This document shows, in pieces, positions 33,630 through 41,716 of a stretch of DNA of 64,000 bases (positions within the stretch are counted from its first letter, which is position 1; every line of letters starts with the position of its first letter). A program made the translations under genes and the position numbers. Source of the stretch: an uncultured Roseobacter sp. (GTDB lineage Bacteria > Pseudomonadota > Alphaproteobacteria > Rhodobacterales > Rhodobacteraceae); NCBI RefSeq assembly GCF_947496515.1, contig NZ_CANMDB010000007.1, positions 62,001-126,000 of the forward strand, in the 5' to 3' direction. The notes beneath the pieces were generated by a model. It saw only the letters and a program-made list of their open reading frames with translations. It searched no databases and had not been told where the DNA came from.

Positions 33630-34631
33630 ATGATCCAGACACCCTATCTCTTGTTTCTCGGTGATGCACCGGATCAGTTGGCGGCCAAGGTCGCACAGGG
33701 CATCAAGGACTGGCGGCCCGAGAATGCCGTGGGTCAGATCCGGTTGCCGGGCTGCGGTGCGGATATGGGTTTGACAGACATGAGCCTGGAAGACGGGCTG
33801 GCTGCGGGGGCGAAGACGCTTGTCATCGGGGTTGCGAACCGTGGGGGGGTGATTTCAGAGGCGTGGCAGGCGGTTTTGGTCAAGGCGTTGCAGCTGGGCT
33901 ATGATGTGGCGGCGGGCTTGCATAATCTGCTGCGCAACGAGGATGCGCTGCAGGCCGCCGCAAAGGTCAACGGCCGCACGCTGCACGATGTGCGGGTACC
34001 ATCCGTTGCCTATCCGATTGCCAATGGCGTGAAGCGGACGGGTAAACGCGCGCTGGCCATCGGGACCGATTGTTCCTGCGGAAAGATGTATACGGCCATG
34101 TCGATGGACGCAGAGATGGTCAAGCGTGGGTTGAAGTCGGACTTTCGCGCGACCGGTCAGACCGGCATCCTGATCACCGGGAAAGGCGTGCCGCTGGATG
34201 CGGTGATTGCGGATTTCATGGCCGGGGCGGTGGAGTATCTGACGCCCGACAACGATGCCGACCACTGGGATCACATTGAAGGACAGGGGAGCTTGTTTCA
34301 CGTGTCCTATTCCGGCGTCACCATGGCGCTCATTCATGGTGGTCAGCCCGATGCGCTGATCCTGTGTCATGAGCCAACGCGAACGCATATGCGCGGTCTG
34401 CCGGATTATACGCTGCCCAGCCTGGAGCAGTTGCGCGATACGGCGTTGCCGATTGCGCGGGTGGCCAATCCGGCTTGTCAGATTACGGGCGTTTCCGTGA
34501 ACACCAAGGCGCTGGATGAGGCGGCGGCGCGGGCCTGCCTTCAGGAGATCGAGGACAGGATGAATTTGCCTGCATCGGATCCGTTCCGCTTTGGGGCGGG
34601 CAAGCTGGTGGATCCGTTGTTGGCACTGTGA
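33630..34631 (+). CDS. dgcN: DgcN, D-glutamate N-acetyltransferase (DUF1611 family)
   Basis: A 333-residue DUF1611 protein with a P-loop-like segment, ALAIGTDCSCGKMYTAMSM, near residue 145. In marine bacteria such proteins were assigned as DgcN, acetylating D-glutamate to N-acetyl-D-glutamate, paired with the racemase-like DgcA. I recognise the pairing here: the next gene is a DgcA-type enolase-superfamily protein, and a D-amino-acid aminotransferase follows. Other conserved parts are GVANRGGVISEAW near 71 and LCHEPTRTHMRG near 250. The ATG at 33630 follows AAGGAG. The product would feed N-acetyl-L-glutamate into central metabolism. Confidence 0.88.
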   Translation: MIQTPYLLFLGDAPDQLAAKVAQGIKDWRPENAVGQIRLPGCGADMGLTDMSLEDGLAAGAKTLVIGVANRGGVISEAWQAVLVKALQLGYDVAAGLHNLLRNEDALQAAAKVNGRTLHDVRVPSVAYPIANGVKRTGKRALAIGTDCSCGKMYTAMSMDAEMVKRGLKSDFRATGQTGILITGKGVPLDAVIADFMAGAVEYLTPDNDADHWDHIEGQGSLFHVSYSGVTMALIHGGQPDALILCHEPTRTHMRGLPDYTLPSLEQLRDTALPIARVANPACQITGVSVNTKALDEAAARACLQEIEDRMNLPASDPFRFGAGKLVDPLLAL

Positions 34632-34698
34632 TGGCTGCCGCTGTGCCGGTTCAGGGCTGTGGATTGAGTTTATTTGGCAAGATGATGAAGAGCAGACG

Positions 34699-35664
34699 AT
34701 GCGCATAGAGGTCACCCGCGATGTTTTCCAGCTGGCGCAGGTCTTCACGATTTCGCGTGGGTCGCGGACGCAGGCCGAGGTCGTGACGGTTCAGGTGCGG
34801 GATGGCTCCGCGCGCGGCTGGGGGGAATGTGTGCCCTATGCGCGCTACGGCGAGACGTTGGAGAGTGTGACGGCGCAGATTGAGGGGTTGCCCGATGATC
34901 TGACGCGGTCACGCCTTCAGGCCTTGTTGCCTGCCGGGGCTGCGCGGAACGCGGTGGATTGCGCGCTGTGGGATCTCGAAGCGAAGCGGGCGGGGTGTCG
35001 GGCCTGGGCGTTGGCGGGACTTCCTGCGCCGGGGCCTGAGGTGACTGCTTATACGCTGTCGCTCGATACGCCGGAGAAGATGCGCGCTCAGGCGGCGGCG
35101 CATGCGGCGCGGCCCTTGCTCAAGATCAAGCTGGGAACACCCGATGACATGCCGCGGCTGGAGGCGGTGCGCGCGGGTGCGCCAGAGGCCGCGATCATTG
35201 TCGATGCGAATGAAGGGTGGAGTGCGGAGGTCTACGCGGATTTGGTGCCGCACTTGCTCCGCTTGGGCGTTCGGATGGTGGAGCAGCCCTTGCCCGCGGG
35301 GGCGGATGAGGCGCTGATCGGGATGGAGAGGCCCGTGCCTGTTTGTGCGGATGAGAGCTGTCATGATCGTGCGAGCCTGCCGGAATTGCGGGGGAAATAC
35401 GATGTGGTCAACATCAAGCTCGACAAGACGGGCGGCTTGACCGAGGCGCTGGCCTTGCGGGAGGCGGCGCTGGCGGACGGGTACCAGATCATGGTGGGCT
35501 GCATGGTGGGGTCGAGCCTGGCGATGGCGCCTGCGACGCTGGTGGCACAGGGTGCGCTGATCACGGACCTTGACGGGCCGCTGCTTCTGGCCGAAGACCG
35601 GGGTGAGCCGTTGATCTACGATGCGGCCGGGGTGCATCCGCCTTCGGCCGAGCTATGGGGGTAA
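34699..35664 (+). CDS. dgcA: DgcA, N-acetyl-D-glutamate racemase (enolase superfamily)
   Basis: A 321-residue enolase-superfamily enzyme of the muconate-lactonising/dipeptide-epimerase branch. The catalytic framework is complete: K142 and K144 (KIK), metal ligands D169, E195 and D218, and the second lysine K240 (NIKLDKTGG). Next to dgcN, the expected reaction is conversion of N-acetyl-D-glutamate to N-acetyl-L-glutamate. By sequence alone, a dipeptide (L-Ala-D/L-Glu) epimerase would be the default annotation; gene order makes DgcA more likely. The start at 34699 lies 67 bases after dgcN. The end is 4 bases before the aminotransferase gene. Confidence 0.87.
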   Translation: MRIEVTRDVFQLAQVFTISRGSRTQAEVVTVQVRDGSARGWGECVPYARYGETLESVTAQIEGLPDDLTRSRLQALLPAGAARNAVDCALWDLEAKRAGCRAWALAGLPAPGPEVTAYTLSLDTPEKMRAQAAAHAARPLLKIKLGTPDDMPRLEAVRAGAPEAAIIVDANEGWSAEVYADLVPHLLRLGVRMVEQPLPAGADEALIGMERPVPVCADESCHDRASLPELRGKYDVVNIKLDKTGGLTEALALREAALADGYQIMVGCMVGSSLAMAPATLVAQGALITDLDGPLLLAEDRGEPLIYDAAGVHPPSAELWG

Positions 35665-35668
35665 GAAC

Positions 35669-36529
35669 ATGCGCACTGTCTACGTGAATGGCGAGTACAT
35701 GCCGGAGAATGAGGCCTCTGTGTCGATCTTTGACCGGGGCTTTCTGATGGCGGACGGGGTCTATGAGGTGACCTCCGTGCTGGGCGGCAAGCTGATTGAT
35801 TTCGAGGGGCACGCAGTGCGGCTGCAGCGGTCTCTGGATGCGCTGGACATGCGCAGCCCCATCGACCGCGAAGACCTTTTGGAGGTGCACCGCGAATTGG
35901 TGCGGCGCAACGGGATCGACGAGGGGATGATCTATCTGCAGGTCACCCGCGGCTCTGCCGGGGACCGGGATTTCGTCTTTCCCGACCCGGAGACAACAGC
36001 GCCCACAGTGGTGCTGTTTACCCAGGCAAAGCCCGGGCTGGCCCATAGCCCCGCGGCGAAAAAAGGCATGAAAGTCATCAGCATAGAGGACATCCGCTGG
36101 GGTCGCCGCGATATCAAGACGGTGCAGTTGCTGTATCCGTCCATGGGCAAGATGATGGCCAAGAAGGCGGGTGCTGACGATGCCTGGATGATCGAGGACG
36201 GCTATGTCACCGAAGGCACGTCCAACAACGCCTATATCGTCAAGGACGGCAAGATCATCACCCGCGAGCTGAGCAATGACATCCTGCATGGCATCACCCG
36301 GGCGGCCGTCTTGCGCTTTGCCGAAGAGGCGCAGATGCAGGTGGAGGAGCGCAACTTCACCATCGAGGAAGCACAGGCGGCTGAGGAGGCTTTTATCACC
36401 TCCGCGAGTACTTTTGTGATGCCGGTGGTGGAGATCGACGGCGTGGCGCTGGGCGATGGGACGCCCGGGCCGGTGGCCACGCGGCTGCGGGAAATCTACC
36501 TTGAAGAAAGTCTGAAGGCGGCGGTCTGA
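35669..36529 (+). CDS. D-amino-acid aminotransferase (PLP fold type IV)
   Basis: A 286-residue fold-type IV transaminase. The PLP lysine is K150 in RRDIKTVQLLYP, and the phosphate-binding segment is ITRAAVLRFAEE near residue 210. SIFDRGFLMADGVYEV near the N-terminus is typical. It should swap amino groups between D-amino acids and 2-oxo acids, with D-glutamate or D-alanine as usual partners, so D-alanine from peptidoglycan could be channelled to D-glutamate for DgcN. It follows dgcA by 4 bases and closes the operon before a strong terminator. Confidence 0.9.
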   Translation: MRTVYVNGEYMPENEASVSIFDRGFLMADGVYEVTSVLGGKLIDFEGHAVRLQRSLDALDMRSPIDREDLLEVHRELVRRNGIDEGMIYLQVTRGSAGDRDFVFPDPETTAPTVVLFTQAKPGLAHSPAAKKGMKVISIEDIRWGRRDIKTVQLLYPSMGKMMAKKAGADDAWMIEDGYVTEGTSNNAYIVKDGKIITRELSNDILHGITRAAVLRFAEEAQMQVEERNFTIEEAQAAEEAFITSASTFVMPVVEIDGVALGDGTPGPVATRLREIYLEESLKAAV

Positions 36530-36557
36530 CACCCCGATCCTCGGTGTACCGACAGCG

Positions 36558-36585
36558 AAACGGCCCCCTCGGTGGGGCCGTTTTT
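36558..36585 (+). terminator. Rho-independent terminator of the dgcN operon
   Basis: A perfect 10-bp stem (36558-36567 with 36574-36583) with 6-base loop CTCGGT, and the T run ends the stem and continues to 36585. It begins 28 bases after the aminotransferase stop. Confidence 0.92.
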
Positions 36586-37047
36586 GCATCTGGAGCTAAC
36601 CTTCTGAAATCACGAGAAAACCCATGTCGGTATCACGTCGGTATTCTGTCGGTATTGCGTCGGTGCGCGCGTCGGTTTTTCGGCGGGTGAGCGTGGTTTG
36701 CGCGGCGAGCGGTGTGTTCATGCTAACGGATGCTTTTGGTCGCGCACGGTGCCCTCTGTCCGGTGCATCGTGACGGGTGGGCGATGTTTCAACGCCAGCG
36801 CGCGCCAAAACCTTACTGTCGCTTTTTCCAAAAGCCGAAGGTGTAGCAGCGGCATGACATGATGGGCAAGGTGCTGAGTGTTCGGGGGTTTTACGCGGCC
36901 CGGTCGAGGCAAAAAAAAGACCCGACCCTTCCCATTTGGGAACTGCGCCACAACGGGGCGCTGTCGTACACCTAATCTCGTACTTTAAATGGTATGCGCT
37001 TGGGGTAAGTCTGGACCGCTTGCGGGTGAGCGAACATTTCAAAACCA
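36586..37047. other. Gap without a gene; carries phased GTCGGT repeats
   Basis: Between the dgc terminator and the VPLPA-CTERM gene there is no protein-like frame that I accept. The notable content is a repeat cluster at 36626-36676 (listed separately), a poly-A run (AAAAAAAA near 36910) and a short AT-rich stretch near 36970-36990 that may hold a promoter for the downstream gene. No mobile-element ends were seen. Confidence 0.5.
36626..36676. repeat. Five GTCGGT direct repeats with 11-12 base phasing
   Basis: GTCGGT begins at 36626, 36637, 36648, 36659 and 36671, so the spacings are 11, 11, 11 and 12 bases. Four of the five are followed by T or TA. A spacing near one helical turn places all copies on the same face of DNA, as for an iteron-like protein-binding array. 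They lie just downstream of the dgc terminator and about 440 bases before the VPLPA-CTERM gene. Confidence 0.75.
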
Positions 37048-37095
37048 CAGCAGCAGGTATCGGGCGCGACCTCGGCTACCCGACACCTGCTGCTG
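37048..37095 (+). promoter_or_regulatory. Strong inverted repeat in the 5' leader of the VPLPA-CTERM gene
   Basis: Arms of 17 bases (37048-37064 and 37079-37095) pair with one mismatch around a 14-base loop. The hairpin ends 19 bases before the ATG, and the ribosome-binding site (GGAGAG) lies in that gap. No T-tract follows, so it is more likely an mRNA-stabilising or regulatory leader, or a binding dyad, than a terminator. Confidence 0.7.
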
Positions 37096-37114
37096 CTTCC
37101 GGAGAGCGGGATAC

Positions 37115-37687
37115 ATGAAACTCAAATATCTTTTTGGCGCGACGGCGCTGGTTGTGGCGTCTGCGACGTCGAGCATGGCTGCGACGTATAACATCCTTGG
37201 CGGCTTTTCGGGCGGTCAGCTGGGCACGGTGGCGTTCGATATCAACATCACCGCTGACTTTGCGGATCCGGACACCATCGGTCTGGTCACCAGTGATGGC
37301 CTGACCATCAATGCCATGACATCCTCAGAGGTCCCCGGCGATCCGTTTCAGTTGACCGGACCCGAAGCGGGGCCGTTGCAATATGCATATTTCACCGACT
37401 CGTTGTGGATTTTCGGGGGCCTTTTTTCTGCGGATGCCGGATCAACAGATTTCCAGTTTGTGATTTATGGATTTCCCAATTCCGATCCAGACAATGTCAC
37501 TGTTGTTGATACTCTCGCATCCGTCGACGGTTTCAGCCCTCGCCTGAACGGCACCGCTTTTATCAAGAAGATCCCCGATCCGCAGGTATCTGCTGTGCCG
37601 CTGCCCGCGGGGGCGCTGCTGATTTTGTCGGGTCTGGCGGGACTGGGCGCGGTGCGTCGGCGGCAACGGGTCACAGCACAAATCTAA
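37115..37687 (+). CDS. VPLPA-CTERM sorted exported protein
   Basis: A 190-residue protein with a Sec signal peptide (cleavage near residue 22, SMA before ATYN) and a C-terminal sorting tail: VPLPA at residues 161-165, a hydrophobic helix (GALLILSGLAGLGAV) and a basic RRRQR end. This tripartite tail is the PEP-CTERM variant used in Rhodobacterales, where an exosortase cleaves and transfers the protein to the surface or an exopolysaccharide. The middle is beta-rich, Asp/Gly-rich and without a recognised domain. No exosortase gene lies in this window, so sorting would depend on one elsewhere. Confidence 0.9.
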   Translation: MKLKYLFGATALVVASATSSMAATYNILGGFSGGQLGTVAFDINITADFADPDTIGLVTSDGLTINAMTSSEVPGDPFQLTGPEAGPLQYAYFTDSLWIFGGLFSADAGSTDFQFVIYGFPNSDPDNVTVVDTLASVDGFSPRLNGTAFIKKIPDPQVSAVPLPAGALLILSGLAGLGAVRRRQRVTAQI

Positions 37688-37775
37688 CTCACCCCCGCAC
37701 GAGGCCCTTCAGCTTGTGCGATAGGGGGGCGTTGGTTTGTTCCAATGCGACGACGGGTCCTGGTGCAACGGTCAA

Positions 37776-37793
37776 TTGTTTTGCAAAACAATC
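37776..37793. repeat. Perfect 18-bp AT-rich palindrome
   Basis: ATTGTTTTGCAAAACAAT is identical to its reverse complement. It lies between the convergent VPLPA-CTERM and MORN genes, so it could be a small bidirectional terminator, or an operator containing TTTTGCAAAA. Its hairpin would have no loop bases beyond the centre, so a protein-binding role is also possible. Confidence 0.6.
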
Positions 37794-37828
37794 GGGCGCC
37801 GGTTGCGGCGTTCCGGCGAGACGTCTGG

Positions 37829-39217
37829 CTAGCCGCCGTTGGTGAGCGCGCCGTTCTCCCAGGTGCCCGTGGCTTCTTCACCCGTCGCGTAGCGCATGGT
37901 GCCGGTGCCCTGCCGTTTGCCCGCCTCGAACGTGCCCTCGTAGACGTCGCCGTTGGCATAGGTGGCGATGCCCTTGCCGTCGATCTCGCCTTCGGACCAG
38001 GCGCCGTCGTAGACAAACCCGTTGGGCAGGGTGATCTTGCCCTGACCGTCGCGTTTGCCCGCGTCGAAGCTGCCGGTGTAGATCGTGCCATCGGGGTAGG
38101 TCGCGACGCCCTGACCCTGACGCTGGCCGTCAATCCACTCGCCTTCGTAGCGGTAGCCGTTGGCGTAGGTCATGATCCCCGTGCCATGGTTGCGGGCGTT
38201 CTTGAACTGGCCTTCGTAGGTGACGCCGTTGGGATAGGTGGCCTTGCCCTGGCCTTCGATCACGCCTGCCTTCCACTCGCCCTCGTAGGTGGCGCCATCG
38301 GGGTAGGTGATCAGCCCGCGGCCGTCGGCCTGACCTGCGGCGAAGCTGCCTTCGTAGATCGAGCCGTCGGGGTAGGTGACCCGGCCTTCGCCCGCGATCT
38401 CGCCCGCGACCCAGTCGCCCGAGTAGGTATAGCCGTCCTGCGCCGTGAACGTGCCCCGGCCGTCGCGCAGGTCATTGGCAAAGCTGCCTTCGTAGACATC
38501 GCCGTTGGCGTAGGTGACCTTGCCCTGACCTTCGCGGCGGCCCGCGACAAGCTCGCCTTCGTAGACGTCACCGTTGGCCTGGGTGAGCGTCCCGGTGCCA
38601 TCGATCTGCCCGTCACGCCAGAGCCCCACGTAAATGAGCCCGTCCGGTGTGGTCAGCGTGCCTTCGCCTGCGCGCATGCCGCCCGAGATGCCGCCTTCGT
38701 AGACCGCGCCATCGGGGTAGGTGATGGTGCCCGTGCCTTCCTTGACGCCGTCGACCCAGTCGCCCTTGTATTCATAGCCGCCCGGGCTTTGCATGGTGCC
38801 GGTGCCGTGGTGTTTGGCGTTGCGGAACTGGCCCTCGTAGCGGACCCCGTTGGCATAAAGGGCGATGCCGCTGCCCATGATGGCGCCGCTGTCCCATTCG
38901 CCCTCGTAGGTGCCGCCGTCGGCGAAGGTGATCTTGCCGAACCCGTCGGGTTTGCCCTTGGCAAAGAGACCCTCATAGACCGATCCGTTGGGGAAGCGCG
39001 CGATGCCCTCGCCCTTGATCTCGCCATCGACCCACTGGCCGGCGTATTCATAGCCGTTGGGCAGCTTGTAGGTGCCCGTGCCGTGCTGGACCCCGCCGCG
39101 AAAGGTGCCCTCGTAGACGCCGCCGTCATCGTATTGCTTGGTCAGCACCTGGCCTTGCTGGGCCATCAGCGGAGCGGGCAGCAAGGCGAGGCAGAGGATC
39201 AGGGGACGCAGGGGCAT
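37829..39217 (-). CDS. Secreted MORN-repeat protein (18 full repeats)
   Basis: A 462-residue protein that is almost entirely MORN repeats. A Sec signal peptide covers residues 1-19 (cut after LMA). From about residue 35 come 18 repeats of 23 residues, each starting Y-x-G (YEGTF, YAGQW, YEGLF and so on) with an internal GxG and a YxDG/YANG turn, then a final degenerate one (ATGTW). MORN repeats form an elongated beta-hairpin ribbon that binds lipids or partner proteins; bacterial secreted versions are mostly uncharacterised. Because the repeats differ in sequence, the DNA is not highly repetitive. It is divergent from nadE, with 165 bases between the starts. Confidence 0.93.
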   Translation of the reverse strand: MPLRPLILCLALLPAPLMAQQGQVLTKQYDDGGVYEGTFRGGVQHGTGTYKLPNGYEYAGQWVDGEIKGEGIARFPNGSVYEGLFAKGKPDGFGKITFADGGTYEGEWDSGAIMGSGIALYANGVRYEGQFRNAKHHGTGTMQSPGGYEYKGDWVDGVKEGTGTITYPDGAVYEGGISGGMRAGEGTLTTPDGLIYVGLWRDGQIDGTGTLTQANGDVYEGELVAGRREGQGKVTYANGDVYEGSFANDLRDGRGTFTAQDGYTYSGDWVAGEIAGEGRVTYPDGSIYEGSFAAGQADGRGLITYPDGATYEGEWKAGVIEGQGKATYPNGVTYEGQFKNARNHGTGIMTYANGYRYEGEWIDGQRQGQGVATYPDGTIYTGSFDAGKRDGQGKITLPNGFVYDGAWSEGEIDGKGIATYANGDVYEGTFEAGKRQGTGTMRYATGEEATGTWENGALTNGG

Positions 39218-39382
39218 GGGGCTCCTTGGGGTATCGTGTGAGGGGCGCGATCTTTGGCCAAAACTTATGCAAAGCCCGGCCCGGGGGCAATCGTCTTTTA
39301 CCGGGGTGGGCGGGTCTTGGGCTTTTCTGCCGGGCGCAATCTGCTACATCACCTCTCACCTGAAGGCAAAAGGGCCAAGCGC

Positions 39383-41047
39383 ATGTCGGATCGGTTTAGG
39401 ATGATGCTGGGACAGTTGAACCCGACGGTGGGGGATCTGGCGGGCAATGCGCAGCAGGCGCGCGCTGCCTGGGAGGCCGGGCGCGATGCGGGCGCGGATC
39501 TGGTGGCGCTGCCGGAGATGTTCATCACCGGCTACAACGCGCAGGATCTGTGGCTGCGCAAGGCCTTTCAGCTGGATGTGGCGCGGCATGTGGAGGAACT
39601 GGCCCTGGCCTGTGCGGAGGGACCCGCCCTTGCCATCGGGTCGCCCTGGGTTGAGGGGGCGCAGCTTTACAACGCCTATCTCATTCTCAAGGGCGGGCGC
39701 ATTGCGTCCCAGGTTCTCAAGCATCACCTGCCCAATGAGACCGTTTTCGACGAAGTGCGGATTTTCGATGCGGGGCCTCTGGGCGGGCCCTATTCGGTCG
39801 GTAACTCCCGGGTGGGCAGCCCCATCTGCGAGGATGCCTGGCACGAGGATGTGACCGAGACGCTGGCCGAGACGGGCGCGGAGTTTCTGCTGGTGCCCAA
39901 TGGCTCTCCTTACGACCGGGGCAAGTTCGACGTGCGGATGAGCCATATGGTGTCGCGGGTGGTGGAGACGGGGCTGCCGCTGGTTTATCTCAACATGGTG
40001 GGGGGGCAGGATGATCAGGTGTTTGACGGTGGTAGCTTTGCGCTGAACCCCGGGGGCGCGCTGGCGGTGCAATTGCCGGTGTTCGACGCTCAGCTGGCGC
40101 AGGTGGATCTGGAGCGCGGGCCGGAGGGCTGGCGTGTGGTTGAGGGCGAGAAAGCGACCCGCCCCAGTGCCTGGGAGCAGGATTACCGCGTGATGGTCAC
40201 GGGACTGCGCGACTATTGCCGCAAGACGGGTTTCGGCAAGGTGTTGCTGGGCCTGTCGGGCGGGGTGGACAGTGCGATCGTGGCGGCGATTGCCGTGGAT
40301 GCTCTGGGTGCGGAGAACGTGCGCTGTGTGATGCTGCCGTCGGAGTACACGTCGGAGCATTCGCTGGAGGATGCCGAAGCGGTGGCGACGGCGCTGGGTT
40401 GCCGGTATGACTATGTGCCCATTTCGGGGCCGCGGGCTGCGGTGACCGAGACGCTGGCGCCGCATTTCGAAGGGCTGGAGGCGGGGCTGGCGGAGGAGAA
40501 CATCCAGTCGCGGCTGCGCGGTCTTCTGCTGATGGCGATGAGCAATAAATTCGGGGAGATGCTGCTGACCACGGGTAATAAATCCGAAGTGGCCGTGGGC
40601 TATGCGACCATATATGGCGACATGGCGGGCGGCTACAATCCGATCAAGGATCTGTATAAAACCCGGGTGTTCGAGACCTGTCGCTGGCGCAACGCCAATC
40701 ACCGCGACTGGATGCAGGGGCCCGAGGGCGAGGTGATGCCCGTGCGGGTGATCGACAAGCCACCCTCCGCCGAGTTGCGCGCGGATCAGAAAGACAGCGA
40801 CAGCCTGCCCGACTATCCGGATCTGGACGCAATGCTGGAGATCCTCGTTGACCGGGCGGGCTCTATCGAGGATTGCGTGGCGGCGGGCTTTGACCGCGAG
40901 GTGGCCAGCCGGGTGGAGCATCTGATCTATATCTCCGAGTACAAGCGCTTCCAGTCAGCACCCGGCGCGCGGCTGACGACGGGGGCCTTCTGGCTCGACC
41001 GGCGCTACCCGATTGTGAACCGCTGGCGGGACGGGAAAGCAGGCTAG
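39383..41047 (+). CDS. nadE: Glutamine-dependent NAD+ synthetase
   Basis: A 554-residue enzyme making NAD+ from deamido-NAD+ with ATP and glutamine. The N-terminal nitrilase-type glutaminase has the catalytic triad E45 (LPEMFITGY), K113 (KHHLPN) and C149 (SPICEDAW). The synthetase domain begins near residue 265 with the P-loop LSGGVDSAIVAAI, followed by TTGNKSEVAVGYATIYGD and DKPPSAELR. The length matches the two-domain bacterial form. The ATG at 39383 was chosen over an upstream in-frame start because family members begin just before FRMMLGQLNPTVGD. A paired-hairpin repeat lies about 115 bases downstream. Confidence 0.96.
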   Translation: MSDRFRMMLGQLNPTVGDLAGNAQQARAAWEAGRDAGADLVALPEMFITGYNAQDLWLRKAFQLDVARHVEELALACAEGPALAIGSPWVEGAQLYNAYLILKGGRIASQVLKHHLPNETVFDEVRIFDAGPLGGPYSVGNSRVGSPICEDAWHEDVTETLAETGAEFLLVPNGSPYDRGKFDVRMSHMVSRVVETGLPLVYLNMVGGQDDQVFDGGSFALNPGGALAVQLPVFDAQLAQVDLERGPEGWRVVEGEKATRPSAWEQDYRVMVTGLRDYCRKTGFGKVLLGLSGGVDSAIVAAIAVDALGAENVRCVMLPSEYTSEHSLEDAEAVATALGCRYDYVPISGPRAAVTETLAPHFEGLEAGLAEENIQSRLRGLLLMAMSNKFGEMLLTTGNKSEVAVGYATIYGDMAGGYNPIKDLYKTRVFETCRWRNANHRDWMQGPEGEVMPVRVIDKPPSAELRADQKDSDSLPDYPDLDAMLEILVDRAGSIEDCVAAGFDREVASRVEHLIYISEYKRFQSAPGARLTTGAFWLDRRYPIVNRWRDGKAG

Positions 41048-41161
41048 GGAAGGTGGTTGGCCGCACGGCGGATGACCGGCAGTGGCAGGCTGGTGGCGCG
41101 TGCGGCTTTTCGGCATGTGACGCGCCGCTGAAACCCCAGCCGGTGGGATGGGACCGGGGGA

Positions 41162-41215
41162 AGCTCTCTCGCCGCCATCGAGGCGGGTCGAGAGCTGTCC
41201 GGCCCGAGGCCGGAC
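41162..41215 (+). repeat. Paired-hairpin (REP-like) repeat, copy 1
   Basis: Hairpin A has a 7-bp outer stem (41162-41168 with 41190-41196) and a 5-bp inner stem around the loop ATCGA. Hairpin B is a perfect 8-bp stem (41197-41204 with 41208-41215) around CGA. The same order, the same ATCGA loop and the same GC-rich tail occur at 62314-62367, where the stems differ by compensating changes. Both copies follow a forward gene (here nadE). Confidence 0.75.
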
Positions 41216-41716
41216 GCCGCCGCCCGGAGGTTCGGTGTCTGACCACAGCCGTCGCCCGAGGTATCAGGTGTGGTGTGGGTGATCTGACAGCCGGGGCGAC
41301 CCGTTGAACCGAACGGGAGGTCAGTGTGTGGACCTTGCCGCGCCTTGAAAGTACGCCAGACCTTGCTTGTGGCGCGACCGGAAATGGGCTGCGCGCCGCG
41401 CCGGATCATCGTCTTTACCCGCGGAGGTCGCGGCGTGCGCCTTGTCTAATATCGGGCATCATCTGCTTCGACTATGAGGCGTCTGTCGCGTGCCGCAGGT
41501 CGATTGGTCGCTGGAATGCCTGGTTGTCCGAGAGCTGCCCGCCGGGGGTGCGGTTGTCTTACGGGGGTCGCTTGGCGACGGGTTTTTGGTCGGGCACAGG
41601 AAAACTGCCCGTATCCTTGTCTGACAAACCTGCGCAGGGCCCCTGACCTGTCATTGAGCGGTGTCAGGCGTTGGCGAGAGTGGACAGAGGGCCTGAAGCC
41701 CAGCGGAGAGGTGGCT
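41216..41716. other. Gap without a recognisable gene
   Basis: Downstream of the nadE repeat and before the leftward LysR gene there are 500 bases with no convincing coding frame. A leftward frame starting near 41409 reads MIRRGAQPISGR and is briefly protein-like but does not resemble a known family. No terminator with a clear T-tract was found. Confidence 0.4.

Noticed and set aside
36596-37048. A 150-codon leftward frame over the GTCGGT repeats
   Set aside because: The translation shows no domain, the repeats would sit in coding sequence out of phase with codons (11 is not a multiple of 3), and there is no good start site.
37745-39241. A long uninterrupted 498-codon forward frame opposite the MORN-repeat gene
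   Set aside because: It mirrors the repeat codons of the MORN gene, so its regularity comes from the GC-rich repeated codons on the other strand; no protein family, signal or ribosome-binding site was found.
39356-40921. A 521-codon leftward frame opposite nadE
   Set aside because: It is a shadow of the conserved nadE coding sequence with no recognisable motif.
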